Of a stretch of DNA of 50,470 bases, positions 32,795-41,610 are shown piece by piece; positions within the stretch are counted from its first letter, which is position 1, and every line of letters begins with the position of its first letter. Under the pieces are notes generated by a model that saw only the letters and a list, made by a program, of their open reading frames with translations, did no database searches and was not told the DNA's origin. The DNA comes from an uncultured Serinicoccus sp. Lineage in GTDB: Bacteria > Actinomycetota > Actinomycetes > Actinomycetales > Dermatophilaceae. The DNA is taken from contig NZ_CANKYH010000015.1 in the NCBI RefSeq assembly GCF_947487915.1, positions 1 to 50,470 of the forward strand, written 5' to 3'. The translations under genes and the position numbers were made by a program.

Positions 32795-33649
32795 CTATAA
32801 CCGCCTGCGGTCTTTCGAAGAAGAATGCCCGCTGGGATTCTTTGCAGAGGTGATGCCTCTCTCCATGTCCTCTCTCAGCCTTCCTCTCTCGATGAGACGT
32901 GCGGCGCTGGCTTCACTGACGCGTAGGCGCCAGGCGATTTGTTGTAAGGCTACTCCGCGAGCGTGCAGTGCGAAAGCACGGAGCGCCAATCGCTCCGAGT
33001 TTTTAGGCTGGAAACGCCCCCTGCCCTTTAATTTGCGACGTTCGGGACTCAAGCTTTCATAATCACGATCCCTTACGATGTCCTTGGCCATCTTTCGTTC
33101 GGCTCCCCAATTTTCATCTACTGAATCAATGGGCTGTTCAGGATCCGTCTCTGGGACAATCAAAAAATGACGCTCGCCTATTGGCATGGCTTTGCTTGCA
33201 TGCTTCCGGACGAATGCCTTGAGGATATGAGCAAACCCAGGGGTGTCTGAACTTATGCGGACAAGAAGTGGCTTTTCTCCTACCAGGACCCGAAGGGCGT
33301 CAGGTGTAAACTCACCCTTACCCAATGCCGACGGCGTTATTGTCAGTTCACGCAACTTTGGGAGCGAGGTCGCAGCGAACGACGTTCTGATGTTGCGCAA
33401 AATTTCTGGCCGGACCACCGTTGGAACCTCTGGGCCAGCGTCTTTGCGCCGCACCACCTTCTTCCGCCCCTTTCGACCAGCGCTTTTGCCCCGCTGTCGA
33501 TCTTCCTCCTGCGGAACGATGGTCTCGGCGAGGACTTGTTGCGCCTCCTCGGTCGACACTGACTCGATGAGCGATTGCGCGCCTGCAGTTCCAAGGGAGG
33601 TCCTCTTGAGGCGTTCTTCGAATTCGCGAAGCTCGTCAGAAGTATCCAT
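32795..33649 (-). CDS. Unknown protein with C-terminal HTH, partner of sigma-like gene
   Basis: A protein of 284 residues with an acidic N-terminus (MDTSDELREFEERL), a strongly basic segment near residues 55-70 (GRKGRKKVVRRKD), a middle region with VLVGEKPLLVRISSDTPGFAHILKAF that looks like an alpha/beta fold, and a C-terminal helix-turn-helix (LALRAFALHARGVALQQIAWRLRVSEASAARLIERG). Its ATG lies within the 3' end of the sigma-like gene (14-base overlap), so the two are translated together. Base composition is clearly less GC-rich than its neighbours, a sign of transfer. No family was recognised. Confidence 0.65.
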   Translation of the reverse strand: MDTSDELREFEERLKRTSLGTAGAQSLIESVSTEEAQQVLAETIVPQEEDRQRGKSAGRKGRKKVVRRKDAGPEVPTVVRPEILRNIRTSFAATSLPKLRELTITPSALGKGEFTPDALRVLVGEKPLLVRISSDTPGFAHILKAFVRKHASKAMPIGERHFLIVPETDPEQPIDSVDENWGAERKMAKDIVRDRDYESLSPERRKLKGRGRFQPKNSERLALRAFALHARGVALQQIAWRLRVSEASAARLIERGRLREDMERGITSAKNPSGHSSSKDRRRL

Positions 33650-34445
33650 GGCGCTCCAAGGTCTTTCGATAGCGGTGAATCACGCCTTCGACGGCGCGCT
33701 CAGTCCTGTTGGTGAGCTCGGCGATCTCGGCATGGCTGTAACCGTCAAGGCGGTATACAACGACGTCTCGAGAGCCGGCAGGAGCGAGGGCGAGCATTGC
33801 GTCCTTTTCGGCCTGATCGATGATCGCGGTGTCTGGACGTTCCGACCTCCGTCCGTGTGAACCAGCGTCGGGATCGGGGAGCGGGCGTCGGGCGGGATCG
33901 GGGTCGGGGTAGTTCTTGCGCCACTCCCGAAAAGTCGTGCTCAGCTGCAAATGAGCGGCGCCAATAAAGTAGGTCTGGAGGCTGGCGCCGCCGTCGGCGG
34001 TCCACTGAGACTCTTGTAGAGCATGGTCGTAGAACCGTTTCCACGTCTGGGCCAAGAGGAGATGAACTAGATCTTGACGGGCCTCTTGATCTTCGGCCAG
34101 GCGTTGTCGAACCGTGAGAGTCGCCCCGACAGCTGGCCTCCCCTTCTGCGCCGCGAACCCCCAGATCAGCCCCGTGATCAGCTGAGCATGAAGGACCGCG
34201 ATCGAGTACCGCATCAAGGATTCGCTCCACAACTCAAACTTCGGCCCGGCGAAGCCGTCAGCTGCCATCTCATTGAAGAGCTCCTGATCTGCGAGCAGTC
34301 TGGCGGCCCGGTCGGCGTCGTCTTGAGCGACTGCGAGATCCTCAGCCGCCTGATTGCCCAGTTGTAGGCCGCCCTCCGCAGCTGGTGGCAGGGAGACGTC
34401 ACCCGCCACCTGAGGCACCTCCTCAACCCCGTCCTCGGCGACCAT
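33636..34445 (-). CDS. Sigma-70-like (ECF type) regulator
   Basis: From ATG 34445 the protein has about 269 residues; in-frame starts exist up to 34535. Region 2-like sequence lies in the middle (QTWKRFYDHALQESQ, then DGGASLQTYFIGAAHLQLSTTFREWRKNY), as in ECF factors with a GASLxTYFxGxxLLxF pattern. Region 4 is at the end (DVVVYRLDGYSHAEIAELTNRTERAVEGVIHRYRKTLERHG). The N-terminal 100 residues are acidic and unassigned. I infer that it directs RNA polymerase to a small regulon or to this locus. Its 3' end overlaps the HTH-tailed partner, which might act as co-activator or anti-sigma factor. Confidence 0.75.
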   Translation of the reverse strand: MVAEDGVEEVPQVAGDVSLPPAAEGGLQLGNQAAEDLAVAQDDADRAARLLADQELFNEMAADGFAGPKFELWSESLMRYSIAVLHAQLITGLIWGFAAQKGRPAVGATLTVRQRLAEDQEARQDLVHLLLAQTWKRFYDHALQESQWTADGGASLQTYFIGAAHLQLSTTFREWRKNYPDPDPARRPLPDPDAGSHGRRSERPDTAIIDQAEKDAMLALAPAGSRDVVVYRLDGYSHAEIAELTNRTERAVEGVIHRYRKTLERHGYF

Positions 34446-34546
34446 CGCGTCCCCACTGCCTTTCGTCAACCCCTCACAAGCTCCGGGGCGGCTTCGCCGC
34501 ATCGACGAAGTCGGACTTTCATAGGGGAGGCTCAACAGGCCACCCC

Positions 34547-34568
34547 ACGTTCGCTTAAGAACGTTCTT
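34547..34568. promoter_or_regulatory. Overlapping dyads in the divergent promoter region
   Basis: ACGTTC-N6-GAACGT (34547-34564) overlaps a perfect AAGAACGTTCTT palindrome (34557-34568). The region is AT-richer than its surroundings and lies between the sigma-like gene and the small membrane gene at 34671, so it is a likely operator shared by both. Confidence 0.5.
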
Positions 34569-34670
34569 CAGAGATTCTTATCACAGTGGGATACGCGCTG
34601 GTCAGCGACCTGCAAGAGGACACAGCCCCTCACGCCGATGGGCACTACCCACGTGTGGAAGGAAGCCACG

Positions 34671-34886
34671 ATGAGTCAGACCGTCAGCCCTCAGCGCGGC
34701 CGCGACCAGCCTCCCGAGGACCGTCCGTTGCTCAGCACTCGCACCCTTCTCATCTTGCTGACGTCGTTGATCATCGGGGTCATCGCGGGTGTGCTTACCT
34801 GGTTGGGCGCCCCCAGCTGGGTGCTGGCCGGCCTAGCAGCTGGAGCGCTCAGCGTCTCCATTCTCCACAAGCTCGTCGGCCACTAG
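34671..34886 (+). CDS. Small membrane protein, 71 residues
   Basis: ATG 34671 (MSQTVSPQRGRDQ) follows GGAAG. A polar N-terminus precedes two hydrophobic segments, LLILLTSLIIGVIAGVLTWLG and WVLAGLAAGALSVSILHKLVG. There are no motifs. It is divergent from the sigma-like gene and could be its target. Confidence 0.6.
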   Translation: MSQTVSPQRGRDQPPEDRPLLSTRTLLILLTSLIIGVIAGVLTWLGAPSWVLAGLAAGALSVSILHKLVGH

Positions 34887-34891
34887 AAGCG

Positions 34892-34974
34892 CCGAGATCG
34901 TCGACATCCCCCGCGGCTGCAACCCGGACGGTGCCGCTCACCGCGATCGCCACCCAGCGCGGGCTGTAGCAACG
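34892..34974 (+). pseudogene. Deleted copy of the recombinase 3' end
   Basis: Bases 34892-34952 match 32381-32451 of the recombinase gene closely (EIVDIPRG against EIVVIPRG). The copy then jumps to the gene's last bases: CACCCAGC, then CTGTAGCAACG, which also stands at 32769-32779. The join falls in a repeated GCCACC, so an internal deletion in a second copy explains it. It is not functional. Confidence 0.7.
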
Positions 34975-35019
34975 TAGCGTTGGTCGCAGCTGCGACCACC
35001 TGCGTCGGAAGGACGACTG

Positions 35020-36271
35020 TTGTTCACACCTCTGCACCGGGCTCTTGGCCGCGAACCTGGACCGGTCACGTTTCAGATGATCGAGGAGGCCGTCGCGCAG
35101 GGTGTCGAGGAGACAGCTGACCTGGACTGGAAACGGGTCATCTACGACCACCAGAACCCGAAGTGGCGCGAGGAGGCCGCCAAGGACTTCGCCGCGATGG
35201 CCAACAGCGGTGGCGGGTGCATCGTGTTCGGGGTCGCCGAGGACGGCGAACGGAACGCCGCGAAAGAGATCACGCCCGTGGAGTGGAACGCGTCCATCGA
35301 AAAGCGGCTGCTCACCGCGGCGTACGCACACATCGGCCCCCCCGGTCCTGGGCCTGGAGTTTCACCCGCTTGAGGGTTCCGAGAAGGTCGACGTCGTCCT
35401 GCTGCGGGTGCCCGACTCGCGCGACGCCCCGCACTTCGCTCGCAAGGGGGCAGACGCTTTCGTGGCACCACGCCGCAACGGCTCGCTCACGGTTGCCATG
35501 AGCGAGCGGGAGATCGAGCGTGGTTTTAGGGAACGCTTCCAGCAGGCCCACGCCCGTGAGCAGCACATCGCGGGTCTCCTTGACCGGGCGGGTGACGGGC
35601 TACACCCAGACCAGGGAGTATGCATCGTCCTGGCCGCGGTCCCGGCGGAGCTGTTGCGTGGTGAGGCGTCTTTCACCCATGAGAACGCCCTCACGTACCT
35701 GAATCTGCGTCCACCTCCACGGTTCGTCGCGGGGTATGCCCCTTCGTGGCAGCGGTGGGACACCGGGCAAGTGAGAAAGGGCCTGCGTCAGTGGGTCATC
35801 CGCAGCAATACCGACACCACAGAGGCTTACCGGAAGGCGCTCCATGACGATGGGACAGTCCTGGCAGGCTACCGACTCGGGGGCCTCCGCGACGACGAAC
35901 GCGCCGCCGCCTGGACCCCGGTGGGGCAACTGAACCACTGCGTCTCTGGCGACGTCGAGGCAGCCTTGATCGACTTCACCGCCATCTTGCGCAAGTACGC
36001 GCAGGAGCGAGGTGTGCACGGCGGATACCGGGTCCGAGTTGGGCTCGTTGGCAGGGAAGGAAGCCCGCTGTACATTCAGACCCGCGAAGAACACGCTGGC
36101 TATCTGCAGCCTGAGGACTCGGCAGAGGCCATTCGCCGGTTCGAACTAGTGACCATCGACCTTGACCCACTGGCGGGGGGCGACGAGCTCGTGCAAACGA
36201 TGGGAGATCTCGCCCGAGACGTCATCAACCAGGGCGGAGTCAGAGACCTGAGAATCATCGCCGAGCCCTAG
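35020..36271 (+). pseudogene. Schlafen/AlbA_2-type ATP-binding protein with a frameshift at C7
   Basis: A TTG start at 35020 follows GGAAGGA. The first frame gives an AlbA_2-like domain (ADLDWKRVIYD, then EAAKDFAAMANSGGGCIVFGVAEDG) and runs into a stop at 35373. The second frame continues smoothly from VLGLEFHPLEGSEKVDVVLLRVP to the end at 36271, through FARKGADAFVAPRRNG. The switch lies at seven consecutive C (35337-35343); with six C the protein reads through as about 416 residues. Schlafen/AlbA_2 domains occur in regulators and in defence proteins. The C-terminal 250 residues are unassigned. The alternatives are a true mutation, a slippery tract or a sequence error. Confidence 0.75.
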
Positions 36272-36292
36272 GCGGCGCAGTCCTCACTTCCA

Positions 36293-36314
36293 CCGGTCCG
36301 GTCCGGTCCGGTCC
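36293..36314. repeat. CCGGT microrepeat, four units
   Basis: Four tandem CCGGT units plus CC lie 22 bases after the AlbA_2-type gene. They are short and intergenic. The rest of 36272-36529 shows no gene. Confidence 0.7.
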
Positions 36315-36529
36315 GCCGCCCGCCCATCCCGCCCTGACCCCCTGGAATACGCCGCACGTTGGCCCATTCGCCTGGTGCATCAACCGACAGCCATCGACCA
36401 CTCGTCCCTGGGTTCCCCATCCCCAGACCAATGTGACGCTGTGCCACCGTGCTGAGCGGCCTGTAGATCGTAGGTGGGCTCCACGTCCGTGTGGAGCGCC
36501 CTTGAGATCGAGGCTGAGGTGTGCAGGCG

Positions 36530-36676
36530 ATGACCGATCCTGTTGAGCACGAGGAGACGCCCACGTCCGTGCGGGTCGATCTGGCCGAGGCATTGGCGTG
36601 GTCAGTGCGCGCCGGCCAGGCCATGCACCAGGTCGAGGTGCTGATGGACGTGGGCGAGGGTGATGAGGATGAGTGA
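36530..36676 (+). CDS. Small acidic protein, 48 residues
   Basis: ATG 36530 opens MTDPVEHEETPTSVRVDLAE, a mostly helical acidic peptide ending VGEGDEDE. It overlaps the next gene's ATG (36669) and is thus probably translated with it. No family was recognised. Confidence 0.5.
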   Translation: MTDPVEHEETPTSVRVDLAEALAWSVRAGQAMHQVEVLMDVGEGDEDE

Positions 36677-37388
36677 GCTCGCGCGGCGGGATCGGGACGC
36701 ACGGGAGGTCGTCGACGTCGTCACCGAGGCGCGAGCGGCCTTGTTGCTGGCACGTGTCGGCTTGGGTCAGCTGCAGGATAAGGTTTCCACAGCGGTGCGG
36801 ATCCTGGCCGACGTCGAGTGGGCGCAACGGCAGCCAGGGTCGATAGAGGCTGGGTCAGCCGGCCGAGTCCGGCTCGGGGAACGAGAGCAGGACCTGGCAC
36901 GGACATGTGAGGACGCGGCTGAAACTGGTCGAGACACGGGTCGCGCCGTGGTGCGTGTCCGGGCGGCTCTGCAGGCGGCAGGGGTCCTGGTCGAGGGATG
37001 GTCGTCGGGGTCCACCCAGGAGCGGGTGGATCGGGCGGCGCTGCGGGGGCGGGCACGTGAGCTGACGACCGCCTTGAACGAGGTGGAGACCTCACTGGAG
37101 CAGACGGTGAACTCGCTGCGTCGTGCTGCACTCTCGGCTCGTGAGGTGGGACCGGCCCAACAGGGGACGGTGCGTGTCGAGGCGCCTAGCGAGGTCTGGC
37201 GCCAGTCTTTGAGGGGGGCGACGGTCTCCACCCAGGAGGCCGGTGACCGGCTGGATGTGGTGGCCGAGGGCGCTCAGCGGATCGGTCGGCATGCGGACGG
37301 TGTGGCGGCCGCGGCGCGGGCAAGAATGCAGGCGGCAGTGAGGATCCCTGAGCCGGCGTCTGCACGGACGACGGGAGTGGCACGATGA
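36669..37388 (+). CDS. Long helical protein, function unknown
   Basis: A protein of about 239 residues made of heptad-like helices: residues 10-55 (VVTEARAALLLARVGLGQLQ), 80-115 and 130-170 (ELTTALNEVETSLEQTVNSL), rich in Ala, Arg and Glu with few aromatics. No signal peptide, Cys or catalytic motif. The stop overlaps the next start (ATGA). Chains of such coupled helical genes occur in actinobacterial conjugative elements and next to secretion systems, but I cannot assign it. Confidence 0.55.
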   Translation: MSELARRDRDAREVVDVVTEARAALLLARVGLGQLQDKVSTAVRILADVEWAQRQPGSIEAGSAGRVRLGEREQDLARTCEDAAETGRDTGRAVVRVRAALQAAGVLVEGWSSGSTQERVDRAALRGRARELTTALNEVETSLEQTVNSLRRAALSAREVGPAQQGTVRVEAPSEVWRQSLRGATVSTQEAGDRLDVVAEGAQRIGRHADGVAAAARARMQAAVRIPEPASARTTGVAR

Positions 37389-37876
37389 GCACGTCGGCTG
37401 TGCCCGGTCGCTTCCCATCGAAGCCCATGATGGCGCTGGACAGGGTGCGGGAGGTGAGACGGCTGGTGTCGGCGCGGTTGAGTGATGTGGACGCGTGGGC
37501 TGAGGTGGCAGCGGCACAGAGCCCGACGTTGGTGGTGATTGACCAGGCGGTAGACCTGCGCCGCACCCTTGCCGACGTGGCGTACCTGGCCCGCAGTGTG
37601 CTGGAGGACGTGCCGACGACACCTGCGTGGAACGAGACACGGTTGGCGGCAGCAGTTGTGGCGTCATCGCTCGACGCCGCGGGTCACACCGTCTCTCCGG
37701 TCGCGACCGCGCTGTGCCGGCAGGACGACCTGCACGCCACCGCGCAGTTATCGGCCGGGGTGACTCGCCGCTTCCTGGCCGCGGCTGCGGCCGCTGCCGC
37801 AGACCTGCAAGGGCTGCTCGAGCACGCGTCGTCAGACGCTGGGCCCGGCCGTCAGCACCTGTGGGTCGTTCCCTGA
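37385..37876 (+). CDS. Helical protein, function unknown
   Basis: A protein of 163 residues starting MSTSAVPGRFPSKPMMALDRVREVRRL. It has a four-helix pattern with VIDQAVDLRRTLADVAYLARSVLED in the middle and an Ala-rich helix (RRFLAAAAAAAADLQGLL) near the end. Coupled to the gene before it. No family was recognised. Confidence 0.5.
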   Translation: MSTSAVPGRFPSKPMMALDRVREVRRLVSARLSDVDAWAEVAAAQSPTLVVIDQAVDLRRTLADVAYLARSVLEDVPTTPAWNETRLAAAVVASSLDAAGHTVSPVATALCRQDDLHATAQLSAGVTRRFLAAAAAAAADLQGLLEHASSDAGPGRQHLWVVP

Positions 37877-37889
37877 TCCAAGGGAGGTG

Positions 37890-38759
37890 TCAGAGCTCGG
37901 ATCGCATGGGGGCCGGTACGGGGCTGGGCCCAGAAGGCTGCGGTGCCGGGGCGTGCAGCAGCCGGACCGCGCGGTCGCGGGAGTGGTCATCCGGGAAACT
38001 GCGCCACAGGATCGCGGCGTAGGTGTGTCCCAGCCCGTGCTGGGTGAGGTAGGTGTCACCAAGGTCGGCGCGGGCCCGAGACCAGGCCAGGCTGAGCCCG
38101 CACGTGACGAAGATTACCCCGAGCAACAGCGCAGGAGCGAGGTGTCGCGCATCGGCTGTGGCCGTCAGCCAAACCTGGATCCCGAAGGCGATCGCGAGGC
38201 TGGCCCAGCGGACCCACGGTGCAAGGACGGCTCCTAGGGCCCGCCAGAGGCCGATCAGGGCGCCGGCCACTAACTCCCACGGCAGCAGGATCACCCCGAG
38301 GCCGGCGTCGGTGCGGGTCAGCCCGGTGCGCTGAACCCCGACCTCGTGCGCGATGAGCGCAGCGGCGTCCGCGCTAGGCAGTCGCCCGCGAGCGACCTCC
38401 TCGACCAGAGACCGACCGACGACCACGGTCCGCCGGCCGTACGCGCGAGCGCACACCCCTCCCCGCCGGGCCACCAGCAGCTGCACCGGATCCACTCGGT
38501 GGTCCCGAAGCACTCGGGCGACCCCTGCGAGGGTATGCCGCTGGTGCAGCTTGGCTAGGCGGGAGAACGTCAGGGCGCGCACCACGGCCACTTCCCCCAC
38601 TCCGGTGAGTCCCCAGAGGGCGACCAGGACAAGCCCGGCCAGCACCACGGTGCCCCAAGGCGCCGGGAGTGACACGAGGACCAGGAAGAGCGCGGCACTG
38701 ACGGTGAGCGGCAAGGCCAAGGCCCCAAGACGCAGCGCCCGGGCTCGGATGATGCTCAT
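37890..38759 (-). CDS. M48-like membrane protein with altered zinc motif
   Basis: A membrane protein of about 289 residues; ATG 38759 follows AAAGGAGGT. Two N-terminal helices are followed by a domain like M48/HtpX or BlaR1 peptidases, with RRGGVCARAYGRRTVVVGRSLVEE and then SADAAALIAHEVGVQRTG. In active enzymes the last part reads HExxH; here it is H-E-V-G-V, so the second zinc ligand is missing. Further membrane helices follow near residues 150-235. It is probably catalytically dead or a sensor. It is convergent with the helical genes at 36669-37876. Confidence 0.65.
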   Translation of the reverse strand: MSIIRARALRLGALALPLTVSAALFLVLVSLPAPWGTVVLAGLVLVALWGLTGVGEVAVVRALTFSRLAKLHQRHTLAGVARVLRDHRVDPVQLLVARRGGVCARAYGRRTVVVGRSLVEEVARGRLPSADAAALIAHEVGVQRTGLTRTDAGLGVILLPWELVAGALIGLWRALGAVLAPWVRWASLAIAFGIQVWLTATADARHLAPALLLGVIFVTCGLSLAWSRARADLGDTYLTQHGLGHTYAAILWRSFPDDHSRDRAVRLLHAPAPQPSGPSPVPAPMRSEL

Positions 38760-39004
38760 CGTCACGCACCTCCTTTCCTCTGCCAGTCGAGCACTAGTTG
38801 CGATGACGCGAATCCGGCATCGGTGATGCCAGCGGCGGCCGCTGCTCGGCTTTCGGATGGTGTGACCACTGTTGCGCACATCCCTGACATACCCGAGGAG
38901 TTGTCCACAGATCTGGGGAGGAGTGCCCACCGAGGGCGTCGATCTGCGGTGATGGAGCGCACCACCCCGAAGCACCACCACCCATCAACAAAGGGAGAGC
39001 GATG

Positions 39005-39373
39005 ATGACCAGAGGACCCGACCTGACGACCCCGGCCGCCCTGGAGGCCCTCATCCGGGTCACCAACCTGCTTCGCAAGGCTGAGCGAGAGGCCCTGGCG
39101 CAGGTCGCACCAGGGACCGGCCTGGCCGGCTTGGAGATGGCCGAGCTGTCGTTCGAGGCCGGCGGGCTGAACGGGCTGGCCCTGTCTCTGCTGCCTGACG
39201 GCGTCGACCTGGGAGAAGACCAGCATGGCGACCCCACCGGTGAGGACCCTCGAGGGTTGATCCGACAGGCCGAACTCGCCACCCGGGAGCGGCCGATCCA
39301 CGAGTTCCCGCCGGGGACGACGGCACTGGTGGCGGCGCTGATCGACACCACCAGGGACCGGTGCCGTGCCTAA
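39005..39373 (+). CDS. Small protein of unknown function
   Basis: A protein of about 122 residues from ATG 39005 (or 39002), after AAAGGGAGAG. It is helical in the first half (TPAALEALIRVTNLLRKAERE) and polar in the second. Its stop overlaps the following gene by eight bases. No family was recognised. Confidence 0.5.
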   Translation: MTRGPDLTTPAALEALIRVTNLLRKAEREALAQVAPGTGLAGLEMAELSFEAGGLNGLALSLLPDGVDLGEDQHGDPTGEDPRGLIRQAELATRERPIHEFPPGTTALVAALIDTTRDRCRA

Positions 39374-40775
39374 CGTGGGTGAGCTCCTGCAGGAGGCCGA
39401 GCTCCGAGCCCGGTCCCTTCTCTACGACGCTCCAGACCGTGACGGGTTGTCCATGGTCCGGGCCTGGGAGACGCTCGTCGAGAACTCTGGCCGGCTCTGG
39501 CGCGCTATCCCCCAGTCAGGACCAGCCGAGCCCCAGGTCGGGGTGCTCGACCAGATCCAGTCGCATGTTGAGGCAGTGAGCCGTGACGCGCGTGTCCTGC
39601 ACGCCAGGCTTACCGGCCAACGGCTCGAGCCCGACCGTGACCTCGAGGCGATCGGGTCCCTGATTATGCGGGCGGCCGCGGCCGTCGAGAACTCCAACGT
39701 GCGGAAGCTCCCGACCCCCGACCACCTTCGCGATGCGTTCGCCACCAGGGTGCAGGTGACGCACGTCGTGTACCTGACGGGGCACGCCACCACGGTCGGG
39801 TTGGGGCGACACTCACCCGTGGACGAGAGCTTCCGGCGGCGGATGGATATCCCGACCGGTCTTGCGCTCGGCTACCACCAGAGCTCCTACCCAGAGGCAC
39901 TGACCGAGACCCACCGCGACTGGCCGGACCCGGACCGCCTCGGCACCAGTGTCAGCGCGTTCGACATTCAGGCCCACCGGGTACTCACCGGCGCCCCGAC
40001 GGCACGGGACCTGCGCGACGTGGCGAACACCATGCACGTCACCACCACCTACGCCCGGGCCCTATGGCGCATCGCCGCCGACGCGGGCCACGTCGACTCC
40101 CGAGAGCACCGCACCCAGCTGGACCCGGCACTGGAGCACGCCGGGAACTCTTGGCTCTCCCTCGCCAGCACCTGGGACGCCCTGACACACCCCGTGCAGG
40201 GACGAGCTGGGGCGCTGCAGCACGCCGCCGTCGATCTGCGGACCTCGTTCGGAGAACTGACCAAGGACCGCCTGGGCCCAGCCACACCCGAAGTCATCAC
40301 GGCACGAACCGACATGGGAGCAGCACTTGCCGCGTTGCGTCAGTACCACCTGAGTGCAGTGGGCATCGCCGGCGCTGTCGCCACCGCGACCCGGCACCCA
40401 GGGTTGAGGGTCGACGCGCGAGGCGCCTCGAGGATGATCGCCACGATGATCGAACAAGGACGCCTACCGGACCCCCGCTCCACGCCGGTCTCGCCGCGCA
40501 GCGTGCAGCTGAGACGAGCTGAGCCGCTACCTAGGGTGCTGATGACGCCGGCTTCGTTACAGGCCGAAGGCCCGCTGCGGGCCGTCCGGCAGCTCGACCA
40601 AGCCGTGAGCACCATCGCCGGCACACCGCACTACCGTGCCAATTCAGTGATCGAGCGGATCGGCCCACGTCCGGATCCCGGACGGCTCCGCCTCGTGCGC
40701 GAGCAGGCGCGGCACGGACAGGGGACCACTAACTGCACCCCGCCCGCAGGTCCTGTCTCCCGCACCGCTCCGTGA
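39366..40775 (+). CDS. Large helical protein, function unknown
   Basis: A protein of 469 residues from GTG 39366. It is mostly helical throughout, with a conserved-looking middle (FATRVQVTHVVYLTGHATTVGLGRH, then TMHVTTTYARALWRIAADAG). There are no membrane segments, nucleotide-binding motifs or cysteine clusters, and the C-terminal 60 residues are basic and disordered. It shares the Ala/Arg-rich helical style of 36669 and 37385, so the group may form a complex, which is inference. Confidence 0.55.
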   Translation: MPNVGELLQEAELRARSLLYDAPDRDGLSMVRAWETLVENSGRLWRAIPQSGPAEPQVGVLDQIQSHVEAVSRDARVLHARLTGQRLEPDRDLEAIGSLIMRAAAAVENSNVRKLPTPDHLRDAFATRVQVTHVVYLTGHATTVGLGRHSPVDESFRRRMDIPTGLALGYHQSSYPEALTETHRDWPDPDRLGTSVSAFDIQAHRVLTGAPTARDLRDVANTMHVTTTYARALWRIAADAGHVDSREHRTQLDPALEHAGNSWLSLASTWDALTHPVQGRAGALQHAAVDLRTSFGELTKDRLGPATPEVITARTDMGAALAALRQYHLSAVGIAGAVATATRHPGLRVDARGASRMIATMIEQGRLPDPRSTPVSPRSVQLRRAEPLPRVLMTPASLQAEGPLRAVRQLDQAVSTIAGTPHYRANSVIERIGPRPDPGRLRLVREQARHGQGTTNCTPPAGPVSRTAP

Positions 40776-40845
40776 TGCGGGTACCTGCCGGACCTGGCGT
40801 GAGAGGCCCGTCCCGTCCACGGCGATGCGGATGCTCACCGCCGTG

Positions 40846-41028
40846 GATCTGGACACCGACGTAGACCGCCGGCACGTCAAGCGCCCGGGGATCGATGAGA
40901 ACCGGTTTGGCATCGTGCCCTACCTGCGCGACCCCGACACCCGGAGCGTGCAACGCGTCAAACACTGGTCGATCGCATGCACCGACCTAGACGACGGCAC
41001 CGTTGACCAGGTCACCGGCACCCCTTGA
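40846..41028 (+). pseudogene. Fragment of an ISL3-family transposase
   Basis: The frame shows RPGIDENRFGIVPYLRDPDTRS, then KHWSIACTDLDDGTVDQVTG. This matches the start of the DDE domain in ISL3 transposases (IDExRF, RDPDT, then W...DLD.G.V). Nothing of the HTH or the rest of the catalytic domain remains. Confidence 0.6.
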
Positions 41029-41523
41029 AGTATGACTGTTGGCGCCCGAGCCGGACAACGCGCCGTCATGAGACACCACGCTCAGGAAGAGGATCCCAAC
41101 CAGTTCCTTCCTGCTGACAGTTCGGTCGTCATCGCCCCGAAAGTTCTCATGCTGAACCGTCCCATCCCCTTGACCCACCCTTCACGGGACGGCGCGGCAG
41201 CACTTGAGCGAAGTCGGACGTGCCTCCGCAGCGGCCTTCCACGCCAGCGGGCTGGCCACGAGCACGAGAAGCCTCCAGGAGGCTAGGCCAGCCCCCGCGC
41301 GTCGACCCGAGCACTTGGACAGGCGTGGCCCAGCCACAGCAGACCGAACCGCGGCATCAGCCCCGGTCAATAGCTCGGAGAGTTGACGTCAATGACGGGG
41401 GAGAGGCGCCCGGCTGACCGGCCCCAGCTCTTGTGGGTGATAGTGCCCTCAGCATGAGACGCGCGCCCTGCCCGAGGCGGCGTCTCGCCCCTCCTCGGCA
41501 TTCGCCCTCGCGGTCGTGACAGA
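41029..41523. other. Stretch without a gene
   Basis: Between the ISL3 fragment and the tandem-recombinase element. Short frames have no convincing start or composition, and no repeats of note were seen. Confidence 0.5.
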
Positions 41524-41610
41524 CCGACTCTGCTTGATATGTAGGTGATCTTCTCGGGTGTGGGCGCGGCAGTGTTGGGCTCGTTGTCGATGCTCGAGGA
41601 GGAGCTTGCG

